Shown one piece after another: positions 1 through 12,167 of a stretch of 64,000 nucleotides of DNA. The DNA comes from Selaginella moellendorffii (lineage: Eukaryota; Streptophyta; Lycopodiopsida; Selaginellales; Selaginellaceae): the NCBI RefSeq assembly GCF_000143415.4, contig NW_003314283.1:1718272-1782271 (forward strand), written 5' to 3'. The notes under the pieces are model-generated. The model was not told the origin of the DNA and made no database searches. It worked only from the letters and a program-made list of their open reading frames with translations. Each line of letters opens with the position of its first letter. Position 1 is the first letter of the stretch. The translations under genes were made by a program, and so were the position numbers.

Positions 1-1946
1 AACATGGATGATTGTACAAAGGTTATGTGTATACAATCCTTTCTCATGGATCATACCAAAACTTTATGGCACTAGGTTTGAATTGAAAATGGGTATGCTA
101 AAATGTAATCTTGTATTTATAAAGAATATTTGCTGGATGATCTTTGTCTAAAACTTCATATAGAGCTATAATGATTAAAGTAGTATGGAGACTTTATGCA
201 TTATGTTAATGCATTTACTTAGAAATGCATTACAATTGCAAATATAAGTGATGAAGATGCTCAAAGTTATTTTCTAAAAAGTTTAAATTTACTTTCTTGC
301 AATAAGATTTTGAAATTTAAGCCGAAGACATACCTAAGGTGTAAAGAGGCAACATAGCAAGTTTCCTTTAGTCACTTGGTCATAGAATAGTATCAATAGT
401 TATATGCTAGTACCTTAGATAAGAATTAAAACTTTAGGAATAAACAAGGTAATTGGAAACAAAGGATGGAAGGAAGGTTTTGCTCTAGATGTTCACAAAT
501 AGTGGTTAATAAAGGTAGTAGTTGGTGACCACTAGCAGCTTTTATTGATCCAAAGCCCTCTATTGCTCCTCCTGGTGGGTATAAATAGCAATAACTTCCA
601 AAACCTACTCTTAATGGAATAGATAATATGGGTTAATTGTGTCATTTGAAACACTTGGAGTTAGTGTTTTAGAAGTTCCAATAATACAAACTACATACTA
701 AGGTAAGTAAATGCATTTTTGGATAATTGCATTTGAACTTTCTCAGGTATATAGTTAATGGTGGCATATTTCAGAACTCTATTAGTTGTTCTCCATGAAA
801 GATGTTGCAAGGGAATGTTCATGGGGTTCTTCAACAAATTGTTGTATGAAAACTAATATCTAAAGTGTTAGTCCCAGCTTTTAAGATTTATATGAAGTAG
901 TTGAGCCAAGGTTGGTCTAGGGCAACTGATGCAATGGCCAAAACTCAAGATAGGTATCAATATAATAAGGATCACCATCATTGGGATGTAACCTATCAAG
1001 TGGCAAACCAAGTTTGGTTATCCTCCCGGAACTTAAATATTAAGGTCTTTGTCCTAGAAGCTATTACCAAGATATGTTAAACCCTATCAGGTATTAAAGC
1101 AAATTAGTGATGTATTTTATAAATTGGATCTTTAAGTTATAAGATATGAGTTATCCTATATATATGATGTGTTCCATGTAAGTTTGCTAGCACCAGATCA
1201 TGCTGTTGTAGAACACTCTCTAGCCATTTTTTTCCCACTAGCAATTGTTGATGGTGAACCTAAGCATGAAGTTGACATTATTGTGGGATAATAGGGATAG
1301 TAGTTGGAAGTATAACCAACTATCTAAAACATTAATTTAGTTTTTATTGAGTTATGTTGCTAATTGTTTTACATTTGACTTGGGGTCTAAGCCCAAATTC
1401 CATGCTACTCTAGTTCATGGCATACCCTTCTTATATTAAGCCATTGGTATATTAAAATTATGCTAGACTCCATTTGACACTATTTTGCATGCAAAAGTTG
1501 GATATGAGGAACTTGTGCTCATAAGGGATATTAAATGTGTACTAAACCTTCATTTTGTAATGTAATGGGTTTAGAATTTAACTCTAAATTTAAGTGTGCT
1601 ACAACAAAAATTGAGGGTCCATCCATAAGTAACTTCCACCTTTTATAAGTTTCTACATTGAGTTTTTAGAAAGAGGCTGTGAGTTTTTCTAGCATAACTC
1701 AACAACAAGCTACAGCCACAACAAACTTACAATCCTTCTTTACACACCAACCCAAGCTACCCAAAATCCAAGTCCTTTATTCTTCAGAACTGCCTATGTG
1801 CTTTAAGTGGGTTCTCCTTCCAGAAAATGGCAATGGTCAGCGGTAAAGGTTAAAGTTAGTTCGGTAGGTTAAATTTAAATATTTAAGATTAAGGCTAACA
1901 TTGAAAAACCTAGGGCTCCTCGAAAGCTTTTAGCTGCCGGACAGAG
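1..1946. other. AT-rich intergenic DNA with retrotransposon scrap
   Basis: No intact gene is visible. The stretch is AT-rich and full of stop codons in all frames. The only recognisable content is a decayed integrase tail near 931-1300, listed separately. The final 100 bases before 1947 rise in GC and lead into the first gene. Confidence 0.6.
931..1300 (+). mobile_element. Decayed Ty3/gypsy integrase C-terminal fragment
   Basis: Reading the plus strand through stop codons gives the conserved order of the region after the integrase core in gypsy elements: a basic stretch with DRYQYNKDHHHW, then VANQVWLSSRNLNIK, then VFYKLDL, then YDVFHVSLLAPDH. This matches the known pattern 'V-WL-t-NL ... 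Y-L-LP ... HpVFHVSLLkP'. The copy has several stops and frame changes and is dead. It is too short to assign to the same family as the intact element at 10798. Confidence 0.75.
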
Positions 1947-3400
1947 ATGTACCCGCTTGAGATCAAGGTGAATAAGGCGCGGGTGGCGAGGGCTCGTGAA
2001 GTAGATTTTGCACAGTTGCGCAATGAAGGCTCCAAGGTTTTTCTTCCGTTCCCGGGGTTGGAGGGTTCGTGCCAGATCAAGAGGCCTCCTCTCGAGTTCG
2101 CATTTTGCAGCACGGGGGAGTACATCGGTTTTAGGAATGCTGTGAAACCTTTACTCAAGGATAGCATGGGGGGCGTTTTCATATTGACAGGTACCAAGGG
2201 AGGGGGGAAAAGCAGCATATTGAGAGCCTTCGCTTGGGAGCTTATTAAACTTTACGATATGTCCAACAAGCGGCCACGATCTGGATGTCCTATCACCAGA
2301 GTAGTGTGTATTTGGTACTTGAATGTGGATCATCCCGTTGCTGAACAGATCCGTGACGTGCTGCTATTCACGTTCTGCAACGAGAAAGGCTCGGAGGAGG
2401 CCATAGCCTCCATAGAAACACCGGAAGATGCTAAGGCATTTCTGGAAAGTCGGAGGCGGCTCGGCGAAAGGATCGTCCTGTTGACTGATGGGGAAGAGCG
2501 TCATGATCTGACGACCGGAAGTGATGCAGAGAAGCGCAAGGCAGCCAGGAAATGGACAGACGAACTTTGGGGGCAAGCACTTGTTGTGGTGAAGGCCCTT
2601 TCACCCAACAGTGAAGTATTGAAACAATCTCGGTTTCAAGGTAGTCCCACAGTATATAATATCAACAAGATGTTCACGGAGGTAATGTGATGCCTTGAGA
2701 TTGGAGTTTGCTAACTATCTTCGTCAAACAGGCAGAGCGTGATGCGTACCTGTCGGGAACTGTTCTTGGCAAGTTTCTTGAGAACTATCCTGAGCACTGG
2801 GGTGATGTCGAGGACCTTGCTGCATGCCACCCGCTGTCACTTTCCATTCTTGTTAACCATTGCAACAGCCTGACAGGTTACGCCTCAGGTGCTCGAGAAG
2901 AGTACAATGATTTTGACGAGCTATATGATCTCTGGCCCGGGCTTGCCGCTGATCCTTCTGCCACCACTGATCCTTCTGCCACTGATTCTTCTGCTGCTGT
3001 TCCTCCTGCCACTGACCCTTCTGCTGCTGATCCCAATCAGCTAATTGAGGAGTACTGCCATGTAAGGGCACCGTGTGAATTATTGTAACTAGGGCCTTAA
3101 CGTTCTGTCCTGCAGAAGTTAGACTGGAAAATGCTTGTGCGGCGCTACAAACAGGATCCAGAATTTCAAGATTTAAAAAATTCGATACACAGGAACATGG
3201 CGAATTTGGACCCGGTGTTACCATATGTGAAACTGGCTGTTCTTTTCCCGGCGTTTACGGTGGCGACGGAGTTCTGCACCCCTTTTATCGCAAGGATCCA
3301 TACGGAGGAGGTGAACAGGCACTTGACGTCTACAGATCCTATCGGAACAAAGTTCCGACGGCTTACGCACGTCAAAGGCTGGCAGATGTGCGGCGTATGA
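1947..3400 (+). CDS. P-loop NTPase, Crinkler/RHS-like (exons 1947-2681, 2732-3061, 3116-3400)
   Basis: The spliced model has three exons (735+330+285 nt, 449 aa) joined across GT-AG introns of 50 and 54 nt. Residues about 80-90 hold a Walker A motif (GTKGGGKSS) preceded by a hydrophobic strand (GVFILT). A Walker B-like strand ends in LLTDGEE near residue 180. A low-complexity Pro/Ala/Ser/Asp segment with repeated DPSA units lies near residue 335. These features and the sequence style fit the NTPase of Crinkler/RHS-type proteins, which are known from oomycetes, fungi and some early land plants; that assignment is by feel, not by alignment. No nuclease domain is visible; the neighbouring ORF at 3711 could be a displaced 3' part. 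ATG 1947 is the first in frame. Confidence 0.65.
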
Positions 3401-3710
3401 ACTGGGCTGAGCTCCGCTACTTGAAGAAATAAACTATCCGGAAGTAGTACAAATCCTTGACCATCCCGAAAGCCCTTAGTCTGCACCTGCTTCGGTTCTG
3501 CTCCCTCAAAAGGTTCCCTGGCGAATTCTCTCGGAACCTTGAAATGCCTTTCTTACAAATCACTTTACAAATAAAATTTTCAATCAGCCACACCGATGGT
3601 GGTGTTCAAGTCTGAAGGCGTCGTCCATATAATTGCTGGGCAGATAACCATGAACCCTGCGGCCCATCGAAAGACAGAAGAGAAGTTGTGAAGAAGTCAT
3701 ACGTTCAAAT

Positions 3711-4298
3711 GTGGCTACCGGACGTGAGCAAGGACGAAGTTCGGGTGCATATGCCTTCTTCAGCCCGACGAAGGTTGATTTGAACCCCCTGGACAAAGAG
3801 GCGGATACTATGGAGTATCGGCTGCATGTTTCGACTTTCTTGGAGTCCTTCGCCCATGGTATCACGGAAGAAGATAGCAAGTTGCTAGAGGAGCTGGAAG
3901 AGAAGAGAAAAGAGGCCATGGAGAAGAGAAAGCAGTCCAAGAAGGAGAAGCGGTCTAAAATGGACCCTGCCGTGCTGAAGTGGGTCAATAAATGCAAGAA
4001 GGCATTCCTGCAGGCGAAGGCGCGGAAGCATCAGATATGGGTAACTGGAACTAAAGAGAGAATCGTGAAGTCAATATTGGACGCAGGGGTTATGGAGGAC
4101 TGTGGCGGTCCTGGGAGGCAGTGTGCTGCATGTGCCATACTTGAGGGCTCACAGCTACGCTCACGGCACAGGCCAAGACCAAAATGTGATAGCGAAGAGA
4201 AGCTGAAGAGGAAGAAGCTGATGCAGCAAGCATCTTCAAGTAGCAATGAACAGAAGCAGCACTGGAAGAAGGTAAGTAGTGACGAAGAGGTAGAGTAG
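3711..4298 (+). CDS. Lys/Glu-rich hypothetical protein
   Basis: An open frame of 195 aa with no recognised domain. Residues about 60-90 are a highly charged helix with EELEEKRKEAMEKRKQSKKE, likely coiled coil and nuclear. A Cys-containing patch (CGGPGRQCAACAILEG) follows near residue 145, and the C-terminus is Ser/Lys-rich. It lies 310 bp downstream of the NTPase on the same strand and could be a further exon group of that gene or a separate gene. No splice path joining the two was found. Confidence 0.45.
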   Translation: MATGREQGRSSGAYAFFSPTKVDLNPLDKEADTMEYRLHVSTFLESFAHGITEEDSKLLEELEEKRKEAMEKRKQSKKEKRSKMDPAVLKWVNKCKKAFLQAKARKHQIWVTGTKERIVKSILDAGVMEDCGGPGRQCAACAILEGSQLRSRHRPRPKCDSEEKLKRKKLMQQASSSSNEQKQHWKKVSSDEEVE

Positions 4299-6024
4299 CG
4301 ATGAACATGGATGCAGTTTAAGCTCTGGTCTCGTCTGTAGTTCAGCAAGTAGATAGATGATGCCACTACAAAAATAGAATTGAAACTGGCAGAGTAGAAT
4401 AAATAGAGAACTAGCAAGCAATCCAGCTCTGCTGGAATAGAATTATATCACCAAACAACAATTTTCTTATCTATTTGTAGCCAATATTTTTTGTGTTAAT
4501 AATTCTGTTTTGCACTGTAGCAATCTTCTATAAAGATTAAAATTCATTTTTTTTATGTTCCCTTCAAGAAAGTAACATTGGCCGAAAATTAATCTTAGCA
4601 GAAAATGGCAGTGTTTTTCTTTAGGATTTACATATGCAGAAAATGCAAGCTTTATAGGAAATTGGCGCCTTTTTAGAATGAATAGCATGTCTCAATCAAA
4701 TAGGACTCTTTTGCTTTGCATATCACTGTATAAGATTTCAGCTTTGATTATGTTTGGTAAAGAATCTAGGAGTTGGTAACATTGTGAAGATCTGCTGCTG
4801 CTGCAAGACAAAAGCTTAACTTTTCTAGAGGCTGCTCATCGTGACAACAGACCTTGTGCATGCACAGTTCCCCAAACTTGCAAAAAAAATTGTGCTCCAA
4901 CCAGTTCTCTTTAATTTGACATTCCTTGGAGCAATAGCTCACAAGAAAGCATCCAGCAAGTTGTTGTACAAAAGTTGCTTCATGAACCCTATTTCTAGAT
5001 GGAGCATTACAATGTAGCCAATCTTTATGTTTAGCTTGTGAGCATTCCAGTTATCAAGTTTAAAAACTCCAAAGGATTGTCAAGTATCTTTTCATCTGTT
5101 TCTGTTTCTATGATATTAATGCTTATTGTGCAGACTTCCAGATGCATGGTCATTAACTTGCTCATTTAAAGTTCTGAGAATAGCCTTTTGTGATAGACTT
5201 GGGTTGTCTGGCTCTCTATATTTTCCAAACACACTATCAATTGTTCTCTAGTGGTGGATGTTAGTGGCAGTCTGACAAATGTCTTTGTTGAATTTTATAG
5301 GAGGTTTAGGGAGCCTAGTCTCACAAGCCAGTTTAACCATTCTTTTTCTTTTGGGTTCACTTGAATGAGCAACAAGAATTTCAGGAGTTTCTATATTGGT
5401 GAAGATTTGACTCTATTTTCAACAATTTGAGTGTGACAGGCCCGGGTCATTTTGTATTACTGGCTAAAACTCAAATTGCTCAGAAAGAAAATTTGATACT
5501 TGATAGGTCACAAGCAACTTAGAGACGAGGCTTCCACATTTGAATGTTGGATCCATTGCCAGGGAGAAGTTTGCCACTACTTAGAAGAGGTGGACCTTGA
5601 CATGCAAGACTACAAGGAGCTGGTGCAGGCAAGAAGAAGTCAGCTAGTAAAGGAAAAGGAGTCTAAGGTTGAAGCAAAGGAGAATGGGGAAGCTTCGAGA
5701 GCTTCTCTCTGCTAGTTGGGATGAAATGGCAGATGAAAGACTCTTTGCAGTGGGAGGAAACGAAGTTTCAGGATGCAACGTGATTTCCAAGCACAGCACT
5801 ATGAGGATGTTGGTGGTGAGATTATTTTATCAGATGGAGAATTCAGGCAAATATAGGGATTCTGTTTTCTTTTGCTCCTTACATTCTGCTTGAAGGCTGT
5901 TTGTACAGAACAGCCAGCCTGTCCATGGGAGTGAGGCCCTCTGCACTTGTTTCCCCTGTTCGCTGTTATGGAATGTCCTAAGATAAATCACAGAACATTA
6001 GAGCGCACTGTCATGAAACCTAAG
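4299..6024. other. Intergenic, no supported gene
   Basis: AT-rich sequence. A short plus-strand frame at 5500-5715 encodes a charged peptide (71 aa) but shows no family match or splice context, so it is not called as a gene. The right end runs into the copia relic. Confidence 0.5.
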
Positions 6025-6524
6025 TTACGGATGCTTAGAAGCCAATGGCAAGTGTACTTGCGAAAGAAAATTTTTCTCAGCTTGATCAGGCTTGGCCATC
6101 TCGATCAAAGAATTTGTGGGGACAAATAAACGAAAGATTATATCATGTATCTGGAAACGCTTTGTAATGTCCTTGACCTTTCCCCCCGCTTGTGGTGATG
6201 GAGAGCCAGTTAGAGCTACCAATCGTGGATCCTCTCCTAGAGTTGCTGCAGATGCTGGAATCTTTGCAGTCAGTGGATCTCTCAGGGCTGTCGACCACGG
6301 AGCAGGCCAAAGAAGAATTTTCGGCCGCGGCTTTGGCTTTGCAGACACGTCTGTTGTGGTCGGTTCAGATTGAGATCGAAACAACAAAGGAAAGCATGAG
6401 CCAGACGTGCGTGACGTGTCAGCCACGTGGCTGTCCACCTGACTTGGGCAGACACCCGAGAACTTCAGCGTGGACAATGGCTTTGTTAGCGCATCTGTGG
6501 GCATGTCTTGTGTGGGGCAGTAAT

Positions 6525-6756
6525 TGAGCTCGATTACCCCATCTTCGAACAAAAAATGATGTGTTGTGTCCATGTGTTTCATCTGGGAATTAATCTTGCA
6601 ATGTTTGCTCAAGGCTCTGCAGCCCTGATTATTACAATAGATTGGTGCTGGGCCTGGAAAGGAGTAGCCCATGTCATTGAGGAGGCAGCGAAGCCAGATG
6701 GCTTCCTTGCATGCAGAATTGGCTGCAATGTACTCCGCTTCACAGCTGGAGCACAC
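6525..6756 (-). pseudogene. copia RNase H fragment
   Basis: The peptide begins CSSCEAEYIAANSACKEAIW and continues to KHMDTTHHFLFE and DALTKPL, the standard end of copia pol. The sequence after it (6500-6025) stays open but has no domain and is probably the 3' non-coding/LTR part. Confidence 0.85.
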
Positions 6757-7148
6757 AACAACGCTCTGCTTCTTGCTACTCCAGGAAATAGCTGCATTGT
6801 GAAGGCTAAAGAAGTAGCCAGTATGTGACTGTCAAGAATCTGGGCAGCCTACCCAGTCAGAGCCATTGTATCCTTGCAAGCTTGACTCTGCAGTCTTGTA
6901 GAAGACCATAAGTGCTTGCCAGTGTTGAGGTCCAGGATTATCAAGGAACCTGCTCACCAAGCTCTCTGAGAAAGCAAGGTCCAGGTGTGTGCACATGATG
7001 AGATACATCAAGCTTCCAATAGCGCTTTGGTAAGGAACTCAGGCCATCTCACTCTGCTCTTTATCTGTAGAGGAGATTGATCTTTGGAGAGTTTCAGACT
7101 TGCTACCATTGGTGTCGGAGTTGGAAAGGCTTTATCCATGGAGAACCG

Positions 7149-7963
7149 CTACAAGATGTCCTCCACGTATTTTTGTTGATGGAGAAATAGGGAGCCATCT
7201 GATTGGCAATCTACCTGAATCCCAAGACAATAGTGAGTTTCACCAAGATCTTTCATCTCAAAATGAGAAGAGAAAGCTTGCTTGATCTCTGCGAGGAAGG
7301 TCAAGCTGTTATAAACCAATAGAGAGTCATCAATGTAGATAGCGATGTAAATCACATCATCTCCCACTTGTTTGAAATAAAGATTTGGATTGTTCTTGCT
7401 CCTGGAAAAGTTAGAGCGCATGAGAAAGTCGTCAAACTTTATGTACCACTGCAGTTGCCAGAGTAGCTCTCCTTGCCTGGAACTTTGTAGTCTTCCGGTT
7501 GCTCCACATTAATATCTTTGTCCAGCTTTCCATTGAGGAAACCAGTTTTGACGTCCATCTGGTGAACGTGCCAATTCTCTACTGCTGCAAGTGCGAGCAG
7601 TGTGCAAATTGTTGTCAGCTTGACAACAGGAGCAAACATTTCAGTGTAGTCAAGGCCAGCCACTTGAGAGTAGCCTTTTGCGACTAGCCGGGCTTTGTAG
7701 CACAAGACAGTGTTCTCTGGGTTAAGTTTGATGCTTAGAATCCACATCGATTTAACCAGCTTGTGTCTAGGAGGTGCTTGTCTCATTAAAGTGAAGGTTT
7801 TGTTTTTGACAAAGGAATGGTATTCCTCATCAAAAGTGGCTTGCCATTTTTCCCTGTCAAGAGACTTGAGAGCGTCAGTATAGCTGTGTGGAACTTCTGG
7901 AATTTCAACTCTCTCGACAAGACTTGCCTTGAGTATCTTGCACAGCTGTGAGCAAAGTCTCAA
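7149..7963 (-). pseudogene. copia reverse transcriptase fragment
   Basis: Two frames cover the reverse transcriptase. The first (7963-7439) has YKARLVAKGYSQ and MDVKTGFLNG. The second (7421-7149) has the catalytic box as YIDDSLLVY and the LGIQV block. A frameshift near 7430 separates them, so the enzyme is not functional as it stands. Confidence 0.88.
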
Positions 7964-8424
7964 TTAGCCATTGCGGTGGCTTGCCCTTGGTCAAGCAAGA
8001 AGACCAGCAAAGAGGAGGCTCAAGAGGAGCGGCTGCAGTCTGCACCAGAGCAGGTCGTTCAAGGGGAAATTTTAAATTAGGGCACCTTGGTCTTGAGAAA
8101 GTGACTTGAAATTTGGCCTCCCACTGGATCGGGCACGACTGGAGGGCCGAGCGGAGTAGGAGGGACGGCTCGCAGTGCCAGAACAGGCTGCGGCTTCGTC
8201 ACAGGGCAGCACCGCCAAAGGAGGAGTAGGATTGTCTTCCACTGGATTATGTTGAAGTGCACATTGCATGAGATGATCAACTTCTTGGTGACAGGATTGT
8301 AGACTTGTGTTCACAGCTGTAGCCTAGGAAAATGCCTTGTTCACTTGTTGGAGTGAGCTTTTTCCTAGTTTTAGAGGGAATATGAACTTAAACCTCACAT
8401 CCAAATACACTCCTGGTTTTCGTC

Positions 8425-9202
8425 CTATCCAGGCGTCTTTTTTGGAACAGCTTTCATGGGAAGGCGGTTCTGGAGATAGCATGCTGTCATCACGACTTCA
8501 GCCCAGAATTTAATCGGGACTTGATTCGCTTGTAGCATGCTGTTGGCAGCATTGAGCAAATTATGATTTTTCCGCTCTGCAACACCATTCTGCTGTGAGG
8601 AGTAGGGTGTTGTTTGTTCTCTCTGGATTCCATGTTTTTGTAGGAACTGGGAAAACTTGTGAGAGGTGTATTTACCACCTCCATCCAATCGAAAACGTTT
8701 CAGCGTTTTGCCTGTTTGAGTTTCTGCAAGACATTTAAAAATCTTGAGTTTTTCTAGAGCTTGTGATTTGGATTCCGGACAGAAAACAAAAGTTTTCCTG
8801 CTGAAATTATCAATAAAACTCATGAAGAATTGAGAACCGCCATAAGAAACATGGAGAAGGGCCCCAAATGTCACTATGGACAAGTTCGACGACTTCAGAG
8901 CCTCAACTAGCTCCTCGCTTTGGAAATGGAAGCTTGTGTTGTTTCCCGAGTTAGCAACCATCACAAAAAGAGAGTTTTGCAGTGGTGTCAAACTGGGAAT
9001 CGAGGCCTTCCACAAGTCTATCCTTTGTGAGTTGGGCAATGCATTGTGTGCTCACATGGCAAAAACACCAATGCCACAACTCGAGCTGGTTCAAGGTAAA
9101 GACCATGAACGTGAGGAACTGGTGAGGGCACTCAACCACTTCGGCAGCTCGTGTTGGCTCCATATAAATCTTCCCTCGCTCCAGAACTCTGTCAAGAACC
9201 AT
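8425..9202 (-). pseudogene. copia GAG-pre-integrase and integrase fragment
   Basis: The zinc-finger region is seen as LWHWCFCHVS ... CDGC (8951-9100), followed in another frame by the integrase core with FMSFIDNFSRKTFVF and TPYSSQQNGVAERKN. The usual SDNGGEY block has become LDGGGKY, so one metal-binding context is altered as well as the frame. Part of the broken element at 6025-9455. Confidence 0.85.
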
Positions 9203-9455
9203 AAGGGCTGGCTACCAAGGCTTCCATGTTATGTACATCTTCTTTCTCAAGATTGGGTTTACATACATATGGCGGTGATTGATAGGATTCTTGCCAGTCT
9301 AACTCACATGAAATCTCTAGATATAAGGAGCAGTTCAAGCCATGCATACTCCTCCAGCTACTTGTACTCAATGGGAGGCGGTGTCCAAGTCCAAACCAGT
9401 TCCCTGGAGGTGGCTTAGGATTTTCAAGCAAGCGTACATTGTAGAGGGGCCTCAA

Positions 9456-10159
9456 GGGGACGGATGGGCTGCTTCGAAAGTGACAATAAGTTTACTCACG
9501 CCAGGACTTTGTGACCAAGCTGTGTTTGGTTTCTCATTCCTCAACAGAAAGCGCTCTTTTCCTTCATGGGCAGTGTTGCATTCATACCACAACAGAAGGA
9601 AGTTTACAATGCACTGCTTCCTGTGCTGATGCCAGATCCGGATGGATAGATGAGCTTCTGGTTCACATTTGAAATAGGGCAGTGCACACCAAAGAGCTTG
9701 CCACTTGCTGCATTGTACCAGTATTTTTGTGTCTATTGCAGCAGCTCCAATTAGGTTCCAGAAGCCAGCTCGCACCTTGGGAAACTTCATGCTGTGGAAC
9801 TGCTCTCTAGAACACGATGGAAGGTGTGATCCAATTAACACCTGATTTGATCTAAGCTACGGTTGATACTATTTGGCGATGGGTTCTACTCCTTCGAGGC
9901 CTATGTGGCTATCAAGGGGGTTTGTCTCTGGCAGTTGTGGTGATGGTGGCGATGAGGGGTGGCAGTTGGGTTTCTGCAATTGCTTGATAGACATCCCCTA
10001 GGGTGTTTATTGTGTGGCCCTGGGAAGGAACATGGAGATTCTTCATGGGGGCTAGACATTATGTGTGGCTGCCTATCTACTTTTGTTCCTCCTCCAACAG
10101 CTGTATGTGCATACTTCTGCTTGTACATGTGCAAGTTATGATCCGTGTTCCACCTCCCA
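9456..10159. other. Unassigned DNA beside copia relic
   Basis: No supported gene. By position it could be the decayed gag of the copia element, but no zinc knuckle or gag motif could be read. It ends where an LTR fragment with the ATCTCGGACTCC-type repeat begins. Confidence 0.4.
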
Positions 10160-10725
10160 GAGTCTCATCTCTCGGTTTCGGTTTCGGTTCCATCTCGAAC
10201 TCCATTTTAGACTCCATCTTGGGTCTATTTTAGACTCCATATTAAACTCCATTTTCAGACTCCATCTCGAACTTTATCTTGGGTCCATTTTAAATTTCAT
10301 CTCGGATTCAATCTCGAATTCCATCTTGGATCCATCTTGGGTCCATTTCGGACTCCATCTCAGGTCTATCTCAGACTCCATCTTGGACTTCACCTCGGAC
10401 TCCAACTCGGGTCTATCTCGGACTCCACCTCAGACTCCAACTCGAGTCCATCTCAAACTCCATTTCGGACTCCATCTTGGGTCCATCTCAAACTCCTTCC
10501 ACATGTCATGTGTTGGTCCTTTTTATGTCTCTTTTTAGAGACTCATTTATTGCTCGTTTTGTGCTTATTCCTCGAGCACTTCGTTGGGAGTTCCACTCCC
10601 GCTCTCGACCTTTTGAGTTGGAACTTTTAGTCCATATATGTTACATTTGTTTGGCTTTTGCTTTGGCCACTACCACGTGGCACCCTTTCAGCTCCACTTT
10701 GGGGCTTAGGGATTTGTGTTTCATA
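10160..10725 (+). repeat. Truncated LTR (second gypsy LTR family)
   Basis: This is the inverse-orientation counterpart of the solo LTR at 55409-57099. Both share a degenerate ATCTC(G/A)(G/A)ACTCC array, then CCACATGTCATGTGTTGGTC versus its counterpart, the GAGTTCCACTCCC block, the ACCACGTGGCACCCTTTC block and the terminal GGGGCTTAGGGATTTGTGT. Only the 3' part of the LTR is present. The intact gypsy element sits just to its right. Confidence 0.8.
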
Positions 10726-10792
10726 ACTGTGTGGCACTATGTTGCCAAGATCATACTTGCATTGCAATTGGTAAAGCATATTAAAATATCAC

Positions 10793-10797
10793 ATAAG
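10793..10797. repeat. Target-site duplication ATAAG (left)
   Basis: ATAAG directly precedes the TGTAAGCC start of the left LTR and is repeated directly after the right LTR at 18279-18283. Confidence 0.92.
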
Positions 10798-11946
10798 TGT
10801 AAGCCACAAATTTTTCCTTTCCCATTTGCCAGCTTACCTCGTCTATCCGTCCAACACTGCCTTGGCTTTTGCTAAGTTCCCTTGCCAAGGTTCTCGCCTA
10901 TGGTACCAGCTCCTACTTGGTTTCAGCTACTCACTGCACGAGCAATGGAGTGTTAGCCATCCTTCCACGGATTCCCAAATCACTCTCAATCCCCCTCCCC
11001 GGGTTAGACTGGACTTAAGGTTCGGCTACACTCCCCGCAAGCACAAGCAGCCAAGCACACCAAGCTTCCAGGTTCCTAACATCCCTTGGTACCACAAGAC
11101 TTGATCATGGGACCCTCTAAATCCCAAGTCTTGAGTGCAACACTTGCTTCGGGACGCCGGGGCGAAACACCGTGGCCTAACGGCCCGGTATGGGTACCTC
11201 TCGCCCCCCATTTCCATCCCGAAGGAAGGCCCAAGCCCCTTGGCAGGGCGAGGACCAATGAGCCGCATGGTACTCAAGTGGGGCACCACTCCACATGAGC
11301 CGGGAGCACCGCAATCGGTTTCCCTTTCGGGAGTGGGAGCTGCTCTTGAGCACTTCCTTGGATGGCCCCTCTGGCACCAGCCAAGTCCATGCTCACTCCC
11401 ACCCAAGGCCCCTTAGTCCCAGTCCCAACCTCAAGTCGGTTTGGAAGCCCAACTGGAGAGTCCCTTCAAAACTGGTTCCTGGACCTCACTATCCCTACTA
11501 TACTTTTGGAACCCCCTGCAGCCCCCCCCCCCTGGGGGACGCACGCTTTGGGCTTTCACCCCTTGACCCGTATTAGTATTTGGACTTAGTCTCTGGCTCG
11601 ATCTCGGATCCGATTTCGGATCCGACTTCGGATTCGGCCTCGGACTCGATCGCGGACTCGATCTCGGACCTGATCTCGGGCCCGACCTCGGACTCGACTT
11701 CGGACTCGGTCTCGGACCCGATTTCGGATCTCGGACTCCGTCTCGAACTCGGTCTCGAACTCGGACTCGAACTCGGTCCCCGAGTCGGTCTTGGACTCGA
11801 TTCCGGACTCTATCTCGAACTCGGTCCTAGAGTCGGTCTTTGGACTCGATCTTTGACTTGGTCCCATCCGATGAACTCTTTGTCATTTTGGTCATGTTTT
11901 CGGGGTTCCCTTAGCCTACGACACCTCGGCGAGTTGGTTCCTTACA
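10798..11946 (-). repeat. 3' LTR of the chromovirus
   Basis: Starts TGTAAGCCAC and ends GGTTCCTTACA on the plus strand, 1149 bp, the same length as its partner at 17130-18278. It contains a C-run (11 C) near 11522 and a degenerate CTCGGACTCGAT array at 11590-11850. Long frames in this array are artefacts of the repeat. Confidence 0.96.
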
Positions 11947-11960
11947 ACTCCACCACCCAT
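11947..11960 (-). promoter_or_regulatory. Probable polypurine tract
   Basis: Immediately before the 3' LTR the minus strand reads ATGGGTGGTGGAGT. It is G-rich but interrupted by T, so it is a weak polypurine tract placed only by position. Confidence 0.5.
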
Positions 11961-12167
11961 AGAAGAAGTTCGATGCCCACATCGAACGTCTCTTTTTTAT
12001 CCTACGACTTGTTGACCATGTCTCCGGGGGCATCCCCCCACTTAGCGGTGTGCCTAAGTTAGCCTCCCCGGCCAAGAGCTCATGACAACGGAATATAGGT
12101 GTCCCTATACTCCTCCCCTCACCACGCCTTAGTATGGGGTCGGGACTTGAACCCAGCCTTGCTTTAC

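Larger units (their letters stand above)
6025..9455 (-). mobile_element. Degenerate Ty1/copia retrotransposon (pol order intact)
   Basis: Read on the minus strand from 9455 down, the order is GAG-pre-integrase, integrase, reverse transcriptase, RNase H, the Ty1/copia gene order. The frame is broken several times (near 9040, 8425, 7965, 7435, 7149) so no full polyprotein can be made. LTRs were not identified: no clear direct repeat of the 6025-6500 region was seen upstream of 9455, so the ends are uncertain. The gag region expected upstream (9455-10140) is not recognisable. Confidence 0.9.

Noticed and set aside
5500-5893. Short charged plus-strand frames as a gene
   Set aside because: No family match, weak context and next to a copia relic; evidence too thin.
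11580-12062. Long Ser/Asp- or Arg/Glu-rich frames in the LTR arrays (also 17912-18295 and 55625-56259)
   Set aside because: They are frames of a degenerate CTCGGACTC repeat, open on both strands, with no starts or splice context.
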